Counted from the first letter of the stretch, positions 31,701 through 43,115 are shown. The stretch: DNA of 64,000 nucleotides from Ignelater luminosus (GCA_011009095.1 VTPC01004177.1:31053-95052), one strand, 5' to 3'. Notes: generated from the letters alone by a model not told the origin. Made by a program: numbers and translations.

Positions 31701-34700
31701 CTAAGACAAACTGTATACCTTATCTCATTTCTATAATTCCAATCAATTTCAAATGTTTAGGGTTTTAGTTGCATGCACTGTTATATCCCAAACTTATTTA
31801 TGTTGGTGTCACTATTTCTAGTTACACATTTGTCACTAGAAAATCTCCTGTCAAACGAATGTCACATGTTAAAGTAAGGTTAAAATGCAATAAATTCGTT
31901 TTTATGTGCAAATGAGTTTGATTACAATTAATATTGAAGTAATAAACACAAAAAATAAATTTTTATTTCAAATAATAAACAAACAACAAAAGGTAACTCT
32001 ACAAAATGCAAACGTTTACCTTTTCCGAATGACAATCTAACCTCTGATTTTAAATAAAAACATAAATAACATTACCGTCAACATTTCTCAATGAAAAATT
32101 TTAGTGTTTAGAAGGTTTTGTTACCAACACAACAAAAATTTAACAGGAATTATAGAAATGAGATAAACTGTATAACAAAATTAGCAGTTACAGACCTGCT
32201 AATAGGTGAGTAAAGTTTTAACTTTATAGTGATGTCTTTGTTTCAATTTATGCTTTTGTTTCTATTTTTTTTTTCGTCTAGTTGAGCTTCAACGTATCAA
32301 ATAACATGCACAAGTAATTTAATTCTGTTGTTTTCATTTATTACCAAACCAAAACACAATACAAAAACTCATCATTTATAAAAGTATTTTCTGAACTTAC
32401 TTATATTTTCTCATCACAATCAATGAGAAAAGTATTGGAAAGATTCATTTGACTTTGAACTTGACTATCATCTTCAGAAAGTCCTACTCCTTTCTTTGTC
32501 AGCCGTTTCAACTCCTTTTTCTCGATTGCTTTTTGTCAATATTGAGGTGTTCTGAAGCATTTTCTGCTTGGATAGATTGAGTCAATTATCTCTGGTGCCA
32601 TTTCCGCTTCATANNNNNNNNNNNNNNNNNNNNNNNNNNNNNNNNNNNNNNNNNNNNNNNNNNNNNNNNNNNNNNNNNNNNNNNNNNNNNNNNNNNNNNN
32701 NNNNNNNNNNNNNNNNNNNNNNNNNNNNNNNNNNNNNNNNNNNNNNNNNNNNNNNNNNNNNNNNNNNNNNNNNNNNNNNNNNNNNNNNNNNNNNNNNNNN
32801 NNNNNNNNNNNNNNNNNNNNNNNNNNNNNNNNNNNNNNNNNNNNNNNNNNNNNNNNNNNNNNNNNNNNNNNNNNNNNNNNNNNNNNNNNNNNNNNNNNNN
32901 NNNNNNNNNNNNNNNNNNNNNNNNNNNNNNNNNNNNNNNNNNNNNNNNNNNNNNNNNNNNNNNNNNNNNNNNNNNNNNNNNNNNNNNNNNNNNNNNNNNN
33001 NNNNNNNNNNNNNGGTACTTTGTGTTTTCTTACGTTTCATACATGTCTGTGCCGATTTCCAAATGGTAGGATGTTCAGAAGACTGAAGGCAGTCAGAAGG
33101 AACCAGAATTGTACGCCATTGCCGCAGTCAGCATTCGATGCTCGTAGCTTCCTCGTCTGGAATAGTTCACACTCTTTCCCCCAATCATCTTGCACATGAT
33201 AGACATAAGGTTTTCAGCCAAGTTCGACGTTCTATTTGGAAGACGTCTCTGAGCTCTGTTTGCAATTCGACTGAACGGCAAAAAGATTCGCGTCCTATAG
33301 TTCTTTTTCGAAATGTCTCATATGTATACCCTCGATTGAACCCATGCGTCGACAAAGATAAGTTTTGCATTCTACATGTTGACCAAGTATATGAGCTTGA
33401 ATATTGATGAGGTCTGCAAACAAAGTGACAGCAGAAGTTGGACTTCCTTTCATTGTGGCTGTGGCTATTATTGTATTATAATGGCTGATCGGACGTCTTT
33501 TTCAAACCTATGAGAGAGCCAATATGATATGGAATCACAAATAATTGAAATTTACAATTGTACTACCTTGAAATGTTGGAGGAAATAATGTCTCTGTCCT
33601 TCTTTTCGAAGGCAGTATTGGCAATCAAAGAGTACAATTTTGAGTTGAGTTCTTTTATACAATGGTTTACACTGTCTACTTTCTTAACTGGAGCTCCGCC
33701 AGGATATACCACTTGCTCTTGGATTCGTGCAAAAACAGAGGCATCCGCGTCCCCTACTAAATATCTATAAAACAAGCCATGATCCTCCAAACTTCGTTTG
33801 AATCCTGCAGTTAGAATGTCTGATTCCTTTGCTTGAGGTGACACTTTCCAATTTCGATAACAATTATAATCCTGAGATTTGGATGGCTCTTGTGCAGAAA
33901 CGGCAGGGGTGTCTTCGTCTAATTGGGGATCTACAGTCTCAGATTCGCGTTTCTCACAAATTGAACAAGTTCTCGTTCTGTGGTCTACTACATAGAGATT
34001 TTTTTTGTCCTTGCCCTGATTATTACTGCAGTACCATAATTAGCATTATAAAATCGTTTAGACCACCCTTCATTTACTGTAACACTGATAAACGGATATT
34101 CTTTGTCCGCCACCTTGATTACTCCATCTGCTTGAATTGCGAGTTTTTTTTCTTCCTCACCTTTCCGTTTCATCTCCTCTTTACTTACACTTCTAAGTTT
34201 TTCTGCAACCTCTTCTTCTGACTTTTCATAGGTGTGGTTGGAAATCATAGGTATCTCCAGAGCATTCATGATTGTCTTTATAGCTCGGAGTCCTACGCAG
34301 CTGCAGCCATTCCATCAGACATAGAGAGTTGATGAGGCTCTTTATGGCCCTTACAAATCATGGTATTTGTCAACAATTTTATTATTGGTTAGTGAGTTAT
34401 TGAGGTTTGGACAGTGGGGTCATTCAGGGATGCTCAGCGGTTAACTAAGCAGGTTTCCTCAATGAACATACCTACAGTTGCAAGGAAACTCAGCGCAACC
34501 TCCACTAAAGAAAACAAGTTCTTATGCCCACAGTATGGTGACAGCAGCAGCAGGTTTCTTTGGATCTTTCGCGCCGTTTGGGCCTTTTAAGTTATTTCGG
34601 TCTCGCGGGTCTTTCGGACCTCTCGTGCCGTTTAAGAAGTTACCGGGATGTTTTCGGGTCGCGTCAAGTCTTCAGTCGCGCCTGGAAGTTTCGGCCCGTG

Positions 34701-37700
34701 CAGGACTCTATGAAGAGGTACAAAATGAAAATTGAAGATAAGTTGTGAGTACTGCAGTGTTGCCAGGTATGGAGATTTTTCTCCAAATTGGGGATTTTAA
34801 AACTTTATTAGGGAAATTAGTGAAACTCTCGAGAAAGTGAGAATTTATTGGGAATAAGTTGGAGATTTTGAGTAAATTTTGCTTTATTATTGTTGATAAT
34901 AATCAAAGTTTTATTTCTGTTAATGGAAGTATTAGAGTAAGTACGAAATTTTATAAATAAGCAAGTTTGCTAAAAAATTGATAAAAAAAGATTTATCCAT
35001 TTGTTGAGTACTAAAGAAAAAGGTCCGTAAATAATAGTGGTGCGCTGTGAAAAGTAGGTCTTCCTATCAGTAGCCATCTGTGATCGAAAAGATTAGGTAA
35101 GTTTATATTAACGTAGGCATTGCTGGTTTCATTACTTTATGACAATTTGTGTTAGAAATCAGGAAATTGTTAAAAGTGATTGCCGTGACAAAGTTTTTTT
35201 GCGTATTTCTCGGTATCAGTCGGCATTTGTGATCGAACTTGTTGTAAGGAACGTATAGGATAACCTACCTTTCACAGTATGCTATTATTTATGGACCTTG
35301 GAGGAAAACTTCATCACACTATTGCCACGTTTTGATTGGACGAGTGACACTGGAGTAGTGACACATTTTTCTAAAGCCCTGCCTAGTTATTTACCATTTC
35401 TCATTTACTTTTTTCACTTTTTCTATGCATCACAGCTTGTAGAAGCCCTGACAATGTGTTCACCCTTATATCGTTTGTTTTATGAGTTCCTTTTATCATT
35501 GCGTCAAGCTACTGCAGTGGTGATATATTAGCTGATTGATCAGAATGATCAAATGATTCAATTGATTCCGAAATTGACAAAATAAAACTGTGAATGTCAC
35601 CTTGAAATTCAAAAATTCATTTAAATTTCAGTTCAAGTAATCAATAATAACCTTTTGACAATTGCCATACATGAATGTAGAATTCTGTCAATATAATAAC
35701 TGACCTACTTTAATTTGCTTGTTTGTCTTATATTTCTAATATTTTGGTCCCACCTGAGCATAACCTGAGCCGCTGCAAGATTAAACCAAGATTGCCATTT
35801 TGTCAAAAACTATCTTTCGTAGTAATGAGGGCATCATAAGTACGCACAATCTTCATCAGTGTTGCAACAAGAATTCTGATGCGATTCGAGAAAGGTCGTT
35901 TCAAACATTTGGGCTGGATTACTGAACAACAATGTAGTTGGTTCCTACCTTATTCTAAATTTTCAAGTGACAACTTACCGTTTCATTAGCTACTTCACGA
36001 CGTTTGTGGTATCAACATGGTGGAGTCCTAGCACACTGGGATGGAAAGTCCGAAATTACTTAAATAACCATTTTCCCACGGCTGCTGGATTGGTAGAGGG
36101 CAACCAATATCTTGGCCTTCTAGGTCACCCGACATGAGACTTTTGGATTTTTCTTTTAGAGATTTATCAAAACAAAACGAAGCAGTTACGTTTTACAAGA
36201 AAATGTAAGAAAGGAAAAAAAGGAGAAGAAAAGATTGAGATTCGGTACATAAAACGTCAGAACCCTCTTACAATATGAAAAGTTGGAAAATTTAAGAAGA
36301 GAGATGCTGATTAACAAAATGGATATCGTAATAGGTGTCAGTGAAGTCGGATGGGAGGAAATCGGTGTAGAAGAGTTTTGGTATGCAGGGGGAAAATGAA
36401 GTGGGTTTTATTGTTAGTAAGAATGTTAGACCATGCATAAGTAAGGTTATCCACAATAGTGACAATTAAGATTATAGCTATTAAAATAGATGCGTCATCA
36501 AAAAATATTCTAGTTATCCAGGTATACATGCCAACCACTGACCATGATGATAATGAAGTAGAAGAATGGACAGACCGGATAAGGAATGAGGAAGTTTTGG
36601 AGAGCGTGGGAGAACGAAGGAAACTATTGGATGTTGTAAACAAAAGAAAAACGAACTGGATAGGACATGTGCTGAGGAGGGATTGCTTAATGAAAAGTCT
36701 TTTGCCGCAGGAAAGAAAAGAAGAAGAAGGAGAAGATTGAAGATGACGAACGAGCTGAAAGAGGAAGGTTAGGAATATGTTGGTATGAAGAGGAAAACAC
36801 AGGAGAGGAAAGTGTGGAGAAATCCCTAGGAAGGAACTGTGGAAACACAGACAGCTTTTGATGATGATGAATGCACTAAGAATTGCATAAAATCATTGTA
36901 TTGTAGCAATAAAAGTCACGAAGTTACAAATATAAGAACAATGAATAATAAGTAGCTTTTTTAGTTTATTGCTGATTGTTAAAGTTTTGATTGTAGTTTG
37001 TTGCAAATTTTTGAAATGTGTTCACTAAATCAATTACTTTTTATTTATATTGAAGGTTAGTGCCTGAATCTCCTCGATGGTTTTTTTCGAAAGGGAGAAA
37101 AGCTAAAGCTTGGGCCACACTGCATACTCTAAGGGACCCAGTAGCACAGTCAGAGTTACTAACGGCTTACAGAAATGATAGGAAGAATTATATTTCTGAA
37201 GTACACGAGCACGTAAACGAGCTTAGACACTTTCTTACTTCTAAATTGTGGTTTTTAACAGCATTATTTGCATTCGTTGGCGCTGTCTATTTTAAAAACT
37301 TTGTTGGTAATTAAAATATAAGTCTCTGTTTTAATTTAAATGCAGTCATTTATTTCTTTAAGGACGTTTTCCAATGAAGTTTATCGTTACTCGTAAAATC
37401 TATTTAATTTTATCAGGAGGTGTAGAAATGATTAGTTATATGGTCTGTTTGGCTTTGCTATTGCTACCTAGCAGAAGAACTACGATGGGAATTTCGTTTT
37501 TCACGTGTGCTATTCTTTACATTATTGCTTCCCAGTTAAAAATAGGTAAGACAGCTTTTAATCAACTTGTATAACCCTCTTATTAATTAAGCCACGATTT
37601 TAGGCTCTATTGAAGGTCTAGTTTGTATTCTATTGACGGAAATAGCATCTGGATCAATACACACAAGTGCACGTTTATATATTGCTGAAAACGTTCCAAC

Positions 37701-37982
37701 AAGCCATCGTTGTACAATTGCAGGATTTGCAGAAGGGATGGGTGCCGGGATTTCTACTATTATCATGTTTAATCTCTACGCTAACTTTATTCAGGTTTGA
37801 TTACAACAAAAGTGAAAAAGAAAGGTCACACAAATTCTTTTTATTGTTTACAGGATAAAGTTTTGTTTCTCCTGCTGGGTTGCATATGCCTCTTGGGTAC
37901 TATCATGTCGTATTTTGCATATGAAGTTAAAGGAAAGGATATTTTTGATACTATAAGAGAAATGAAACGATTTCGTGGATAA
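28757..37982 (+). CDS. SLC22-like major facilitator transporter, gene 1 (11 exons, 552 aa)
   Basis: Predicted plasma-membrane carrier of organic ions; substrate unknown. Exons: 28757-28783, 28841-28904, 28964-29183, 29237-29412, 29465-29558, 29611-29765, 29823-29991, 37056-37306, 37363-37545, 37604-37794, 37854-37982. They total 1659 nt, all phases match and there is no internal stop. TM1 lies near residues 48-68 (SLWSLLVIILMCMPGFCYIL). A long Cys-containing extracellular loop with N-glycosylation sites (NFT, NWT) follows, as in SLC22 proteins. The MFS signature ADLIGRK falls near residue 191 and LVPESPRW, typical of the family before the central loop, near 303. The last exon ends in a short cytosolic tail (stop 37980-37982). 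Intron 6 is GC-AG and intron 4 has a weak donor (A/GTTTGG). Intron 7 is 7 kb and full of transposons. Length is normal for SLC22. Confidence 0.88.
30137..30600. repeat. Possible foldback element in transporter 1 intron 7
   Basis: The left arm (ggtttgtttatttgttgcact) and the reverse complement of the right arm near 30560-30600 (tagtttgttcgtttgattgca) resemble each other over about 35 bases with mismatches. There is no coding content. The match is weak. Confidence 0.3.
30618..31713 (+). mobile_element. Mariner with ~70-bp terminal inverted repeats, dead (1096 bp)
   Basis: TA duplications flank it (30616-30617, 31714-31715). The ends (starting CAGTTTGTCTTAGGCTACTA) are identical over the first 41 bases and similar to about 70. 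Inside, plus-strand relics of transposase: an HTH region (FERFGCVSPNLHENRTVRD) near 30915-30970, KFLSNIFPDRLTSHRRRISW near 31150-31225 and the third catalytic region PPRSPDLLVNDFFYGDIK near 31225-31280. The first and second catalytic regions are missing, so it is internally deleted. It sits in transporter 1 intron 7. Confidence 0.8.
31719..32166. mobile_element. MITE abutting the mariner, possible hAT type
   Basis: Inverted ends TTATCTCATTTCTATAATTC (from 31720) and gaattatagaaatgagataa (to 32166) match over about 21 bp. The flanking sequence aaactgtata occurs on both sides (31708-31717 and just after 32164), which fits an 8-9 bp target-site duplication made at the very end of the neighbouring mariner. 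No open frame of interest. Confidence 0.55.
32614..33013. other. Assembly gap (400 N)
   Basis: Exactly 400 unknown bases, a conventional scaffold-gap size, so the true length is uncertain. It hides the 3' part of the Mutator-like copy that starts at 33014 and lies in transporter 1 intron 7. Open frames drawn across it are meaningless. Confidence 0.98.
33014..34345 (-). pseudogene. Mutator-like transposase relic, copy A
   Basis: Minus-strand pieces, N- to C-terminal: 34269-33988 (MNALEIPMISNHTYEK, then ISVTVNEGWSKRFYNANYG), 33844-33563 (ESDILTAGFKRSLEDHG, YLVGDADASVFARI, VDSVNHCIKELNSKLYS) and 33281-33093 (TSNLAENLMSIMCKMIGGK, GSYEHRMLTA). These match the Mutator-like transposase domain found in many insect elements, including its DGDSSV-like box (here GDADAS). 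Frames are broken between the pieces and the C-terminus is lost in the gap. It aligns closely with copy B at 50956-53760 but lacks the mariner that splits copy B. Confidence 0.75.
34555..34712. repeat. GC-rich degenerate array, family copy 4 (short)
   Basis: Motifs cgccgtttgggccttt, ggtctcgcgggtctttcgg and gacctctcgtgccgttta lead to a terminus cggcccgtgcaggactctat near 34693-34712, the same end found inverted at 50558 and in related form at 2664. A CAGTGTTGCCA hAT-like end follows at 34755. Confidence 0.55.
34755..34860. mobile_element. Isolated hAT-like terminus
   Basis: CAGTGTTGCCAGG begins at 34755 and is followed by repeated ggagattt / ctccaaat motifs, as near the ends of the element at 8735-10345. 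No partner end was found. Confidence 0.35.
35190..35345 (-). repeat. Dispersed repeat, inverted copy of 15860-15995
   Basis: The reverse complement shares gttttcctccaaggt, gtaggttatcctatacgt, caagttcgatcacaaatgcc and gagaaatac with 15860-15995. A partial second trace (ccatctgtgatcgaaaa) lies at 35065. It is close to GC-array copy 4, as the plus copy is to array copy 3. Confidence 0.55.
36180..36900 (+). pseudogene. Non-LTR retrotransposon with a large internal deletion
   Basis: The 5' part (36236-36380) encodes a decayed endonuclease start resembling GTWNVRTLL, then GKLENLRREM and ILGVSEVGWEE in shifted frames. From 36560 the sequence jumps to the C-terminal end of the reverse transcriptase protein (EEWTDRIRNEEVLESVGER, TNWIGHVLRRD). 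The whole catalytic RT is missing, so about 2-3 kb of a normal LINE is deleted. It lies in transporter 1 intron 7. Confidence 0.65.
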
Positions 37983-38640
37983 ATGCATGGCAGCCTCATT
38001 ACATACGAAGATATTTTTATTTTTGTTTTGTTTTTTCTGAACAATCTACCAAATAGTTTTTAAAATGTGTACTTCTTGTTATTTAGTATACATAGTACAT
38101 ATAAAGTTTATTTCATATATTTTTCTTGTGATTGTTGTTGTTCTTGAGGTAGTAGTCAGATGCGGTTGTATTGAGATCGGAGCTCAAATTTCTCTGTGTG
38201 TATGTGTCTCTAGCTAAAAGTTTTGCATGTGTGCATTTATTTGCAAATTATTGCTTTTGTATGATATTACAACTAGACTTTTAGGAGAAGAAACCCCTTG
38301 AAGTCTTGAAGATTGCTTTCCCTTATCGTACATGGACAATCATGTTTTCCTCTGACATTGCCAGAGTCATTATCTCTTTTGTTGTAAAACAGTTTTTTTC
38401 TTGTTTTTATGCGGGTTGTCAATGTTCTTTTCCGCCCTTATAACGTCCCTAGGGCTGTAATGAATCCTTACGCCCCTGTTCTAAACGGAAATGAATTTAG
38501 TTTACGAGCGAAAAATGTAAGTAATATTACAGTCTTGACGTGATTACGCTCTCGGCTTCGCCTCGAGCGCACTATTCACATCTCGGCTGAAACAAATTAC
38601 TTTTTTCCCGTAAATACCTATTTGGTCACAACAAATTCAC

Positions 38641-38754
38641 GATGACTCTGATGTAGAAGATAGTGATAAAATAAAGTACTACTTAATTCAGGCTGCTGTT
38701 CTAGGAAGTGAGGCGCATCGAATTGTCAAAAGTCTTTCATTAGTGCGAGATCTT
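38641..38754 (+). pseudogene. LTR-retrotransposon gag-like scrap
   Basis: Reads DDSDVEDSDKIKYYLIQAAV then LGSEAHRIVKSL, resembling the gag region of BEL/Pao-type elements (KFxYL-xxL-GEAxxxI pattern). It stops where a TAAG-tailed LINE is inserted in the opposite orientation. Short, so tentative. Confidence 0.35.
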
Positions 38755-40420
38755 ACTTACTTAGCCCTAGCTGTTTGTACCGCTTGGTATCAAGGCAGCG
38801 CAGAGACGTCTCCAGGCTATCCTATTCAGGGCCAAACAGTATCCTTCCTCTAGAGTGGTGTGCCTTGACTTCAGGCCGTTACCCATATCCTTCATCCACT
38901 TCCTTCTGGGCCTACCTCTTTTTTTGTTACCTACTCCCGCCTAACATCCCTGGTTTCCATCATTCGCTCGATATGGCCAAACCATCTGAGCTGGTCTTGC
39001 GATATATTATTCCTAGCTGGCTCTACTCTCAGGGGATTGCGGATCGCGTGGTATCTAATGGGATCCATCCTAGTTTTTTTCTTCGATTTTGCGTAGGAAC
39101 CGCATTTCCAGTGCTAGCAATTTGCTTTGGCCGCCTTGGGTCATCATCCAACTTTCATGGTCATAGAGTAGTGTTGAAAGGTACATAGAGTTGTACACCG
39201 ATAGCTTGACCTTTCTTGATATGGTAGGACTATTCAAAAAGTCGAACTTGATGGACCAGCTGTCATGATTCTACCCTTTAGCTCAACGTCCATTTTGCCA
39301 CCGTGGCTTACAAAGCTTCCGAGGTACTTATAGGCATCTACCTGTTCGAGTTTTTGACCCCCAAGAAGAATGTTGTGTCTTTCCACTGGCCGTCCAGAGA
39401 TCATTATTTCCTTCGTCTTTGTTATAGTAACCCTCATGTTTTCTCTCTCCAGCTCTTCTTTCCACACATTTAGATTGAACTGTAAATTTTTAGCAGATGA
39501 TGATGACCTTGTTTATTAGCACTATGAACAGCAAGAGGCTTAATGAACACCTTCCTTTAAACCCTGACTTGTTACTGAGTCAGACTCTTCATTGGCCGTC
39601 CTTACATAATTCTTGCAGTAGCTATACAAGCTCCTAGTTGCTGCTACATTCCTTTCCGAGACTCCGTGTTCCCATAATAGTTGCCAGATTGCATCCTTTG
39701 GCATTCGATCAAAAGCCTTCTCTAAATCAATAAACGCCTAAAGCACCTTCCGATCGTATTCTACGACTTTTCCCCTGTCTGTCGAATCACGAGAATAAGC
39801 TCGTGGGTGATTCTCCCTTCTCTAAAATCGCACTGGGAGTATGCCAGTCTGGTGTCCAAAACCGCTAGCAGTTTTACCTCTAAGATCCTGGAGGACAGTT
39901 TGCCAGCCACACTTAAAAGGGAGACACCTCTATAGTTGCTACACTCTCGATTGTTTTTCTTCTTCTAAATTGGTACTATTATTGCCTGTCCCCAGTTCTT
40001 AGGAATCCTTTTTGTTCTGTAGACCAACTGAAAGATCCTGAGTAGAGCTTACTTCAACATTTCAGGGGATTTGACCATATTCATCTTTCCAATGGCCTTT
40101 ACTAGTTCCTCCATAGTAACGTCTCTCCCTTTCCCTCGTTGGTCTTCTATCTTTCCGCACCTCTCTCTTCCTCGCCTCTATCTTTTCCTTCCAACAACTT
40201 CCAAGAGTGCTATTTCCACCTTTTCATAATCTGGTTCCGATCTCTCAACACATATCCAGAGGGCACTCTTTGTGTTTTCTCATGTTTTTCACTACTTTAA
40301 AACATAGCTTCTGATTGCCACTGTAACACTTCTCCATAAACTGACCACGCTACAGCTTTAGCTTCAGCTACCTTAATTTTGCACTCCCTCCTTTTTGTTC
40401 TGTACAGTGTGATCCAATTT
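38755..40420 (-). pseudogene. Non-LTR retrotransposon, RT and C-terminal region, multiply broken
   Basis: The 3' end is at 38755 with a (TAAG)n tail (cttacttacttag on the plus strand). Reading upward on the minus strand: the C-terminal part (LALEMRFLRKIEEKTRMDPI, QLRWFGHIERM) at 38800-39190; the thumb region (LEQVDAYKYLGSFVSHGGKM) at 39467-39234; and RT palm pieces (NYRGVSLLSVAGKLSSRILE, CDFREGRITHE) near 39800-40050. Many frameshifts and stops. RT copies the element RNA at a nicked target; this copy cannot. Confidence 0.75.
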
Positions 40421-40769
40421 CGATGGGATTAAATTTGTAACTTTCTTAGTAGCGCAAACAAATGAAAACGGCTTAGGTACTCGTGACCTTTTTTTTCATG
40501 CTTATTCAATTATTTGTTTTTTCCCTAGAGAGAAAAAGTGAAAAATGGTCAATTCCTTCAATTTGCTGTAACTTCTTTATTTTTGAAGCTAGAACAAATT
40601 CATTTTAGCAATGTTCAGGCACTTTTTAACGTAGAATTCAATGCCGTCTTTCTAGCCCTTTTCATAACTGCGCTGTAACTCAAAATTGAAGTTTTTAAAT
40701 GGAAAGTATAGTTGCCCATGGCTTTACCAACTAAATGTTAAAGAAAAACAACTGATTACTTTGTAACTA

Positions 40770-41740
40770 CAATTTCTTTTCCTTATGTTACTTTTTTCCA
40801 ACATTAATCTTTGCTCTCCAACTCTTCTCAGTATTTCCTCATTCCTAACTTTATCTTTCCACTTGATGTTTAGCATTCTCCTCCAGACCCACATCTCTAG
40901 CGCTTCTACTCTTTTCATATCCTTCTTCATCATAGTCTGTGCTTTACATCCGCACAACATTACACTCCATACAAAGCATTTTGCTATTCTCTTCCCCAGT
41001 TTCAAGCTTCAGTTTACTTTCCAAGATTCTACTCATCTTCCTGTACGCCTGTTTTGTCATTCCAGTTCTTATATTTATCTTATGAAAACTCTCTTATTCG
41101 CATTACTTTGCTTTTCTTACGATTTATCCTTAATCTATCCTTTCAAGCTGTTTCAACATTTCTATCAAATCCTCTGTACTTTCTGCAAACAAGATCTTGT
41201 CGTCATCTTCCTCTAATTCTAATTCCAAAATTTTTTTCTCCAGCATTCTGTCTTCCTCAACATACTTGTTGAAAAAAGTAGGAGAAAGACAGTAGTCTTC
41301 ACCAATTTCTAGCCAATCTGTCATATTTTCTCCAATCCTTATAGCTACTTTCTGTTCCTAAAACAAGTTTCTAGTCAGTCTTCTATCTATCCAATCTACT
41401 CTTTTATCTTTCAATATTTCCATTAGCTTTTCGCACAGTACGCAATCAAAAGCTTTCTCTAAGTCTAAAAAGCAGATGCTCAGGCTTTTTCTATTTTTCA
41501 CATGTATTTTTCTCACCACCCCAATGCATCTTTTTTTCCCATTCCTTTTCTAAATCCAAATTGTTCTTAAGGTATCACCTTCTCCATCTTCTTTACCGGT
41601 CTTCCGTTGAGTACTCTTAACAGCATCTTTGCTGCATGCACCACCAGATTTATCGTTCTGGGTTTCCCACACCTCTTTGCGTCATTCTTCTTCTCAAACG
41701 TCAGCCTCGCCTTCACGCGGCACAACCTGTTTTCACTAAA
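40770..41740 (-). pseudogene. Non-LTR retrotransposon RT fragment
   Basis: Minus-strand pieces in order: CFLDLEKAFDCVLCEKLMEI (RT motif A) near 41440-41475, MTDWLEIGED and LSPTFFNKYVEE (motif B region) at 41324-41130, DKILFAESTEDLIEMLKQL, then VWSVMLCGCKAQTMMKKDMK and EMWVWRRMLNIKWKDKVRNE at 41005-40780. The YADD box is degraded to ILFAES without the aspartates. It faces another LINE fragment on the plus strand at 41745-43115. Confidence 0.7.
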
Positions 41741-41744
41741 GAGA

Positions 41745-43115
41745 ACGTGACGACCTAGGGACTTTCGGAATAAGAAGTCAACCTTCTACCAAGTGCCAAC
41801 GGCCTCCTCGGAGGCCGGACGAGCGAGTTGTCGCAAAGGCGGAGGAGTCCACCAAAATCAACGACATCAGGATGGGAAACCATCTCATTAAAGACCCATC
41901 GGGATATCTCAAGACTGTACGTAGAAGGACAAAAGAAACATACCATGGGGTCTTGGTATACTAAAAATAAGTCCGGAGGTACAACAATTCTCCAATCGGA
42001 TCTCCTAGGGGAGGGGCAGTGTACAAAGAAAGCATGTCCAAAAGAGAAGAGAAAAAGAGCATGAAAGACTGGGGATAGGCACTTGGAATGTCAGAAGCCT
42101 GCTAAAAGAAGAAAATCTTGAAAATCTCAGAAGAGAACTTGTGAAGGTGCTAGATTTTACTTTAGTGGCGACAAAAGAGACAAGAATGGAGTGGATGTGC
42201 TAGTAAGAGAAAAGATAGGGTTATGGCAGTGAAGTTTGAGGGAACGCCAAAAAATATTCTAGTGATTCAAGTCTAATGCCAACCAATGACCAAGAGGACG
42301 AGGAGGTGGAAAAAGTGTATAAGATTGAGAACATCTTGAAAGAAGAGGGTCAGGGGTATTGTAATATTCTGATGGGAGACTGGAACGCTGTGGTGGAAAA
42401 AAGCGGTTGGTAGCGCAAATAAGAGAGGAGAAAGAGTGATGATAGAATTTTGCAAAGAGAAGCAAATGATAGTTGCAAACACGTGGTTTAAAGATCACAA
42501 AAGAAGGATATACACATGGAAGGCAGCCTGTGATCTATACAGGAAACAGATAGATTTTACATTGTTGGAAGAAAGTTTAGAAATGGTACTAAGAATGTGT
42601 GTGGATTTCCCCAAGCCGACCATGTCTACTGACTACTAACGACAGAGTTTAGCATAAGACTTAGGAAAGTAAAGCCTGCGAGAAGTGTAAGGACATGGGA
42701 CTTGGAAAAACTAAAAGGTATGGATAAGGTGGAGATTGGCTACAAAATGGAAAGAGAAATAAGGAAACTAAAACCATGCGATGGCGGTCCAAATGAGAAA
42801 TGGGATGCAATGAAGTTTGAAATAAAAAAAGTGGCTAAAGAGGACTTAGGATACAAGAAGGGTAAGAGGATCAAAAAGTCCTGGACAACCCATGAGATGT
42901 TGGACAAAATGGAAGAAGAAAATATAAGAACACTAATAATGAAGACAGAAGAAGAATGTATAGAAAACTGAATTAAAAAGCAGATGTGAATTGGAAATAG
43001 AAGATGAGCATGAATTCTTGCTAAAACTGTTCCAGCGTTGGAAGGAATACATGCAAGTGTTGTATGGAACAAATGAAAAACCAGTTGAGGTTGAGGTAGA
43101 GTTGAAAACAGTAAT
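41745..43115 (+). pseudogene. Non-LTR retrotransposon 5' region with endonuclease domain
   Basis: After a short leader, the endonuclease begins with LGIGTWNVRSLLKEENLENL near 42068 and continues in several frames through MGDWNAVV-like sequence near 42375, RGERVMIEFCKEKQMIVANT and WFKDHKRRIYTWKAACDLYR to QIDFTLLEES near 42560. A linker follows (42702-42971). There is no RT downstream. It is likely the same family as 36180-36900 and 40770-41740. It lies upstream of transporter gene 2. Confidence 0.7.

Noticed and set aside
32568-33086. 172-codon frame crossing the run of N
   Set aside because: Most of it is unknown bases; it is an artefact of the gap.
38510-38600. GC-rich hairpin-like sequence (cgctctcggcttcgcctcgag)
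   Set aside because: It resembles a terminator-type stem but pairing is poor, and such a signal has no role in an insect nuclear gene; probably a transposon fragment.
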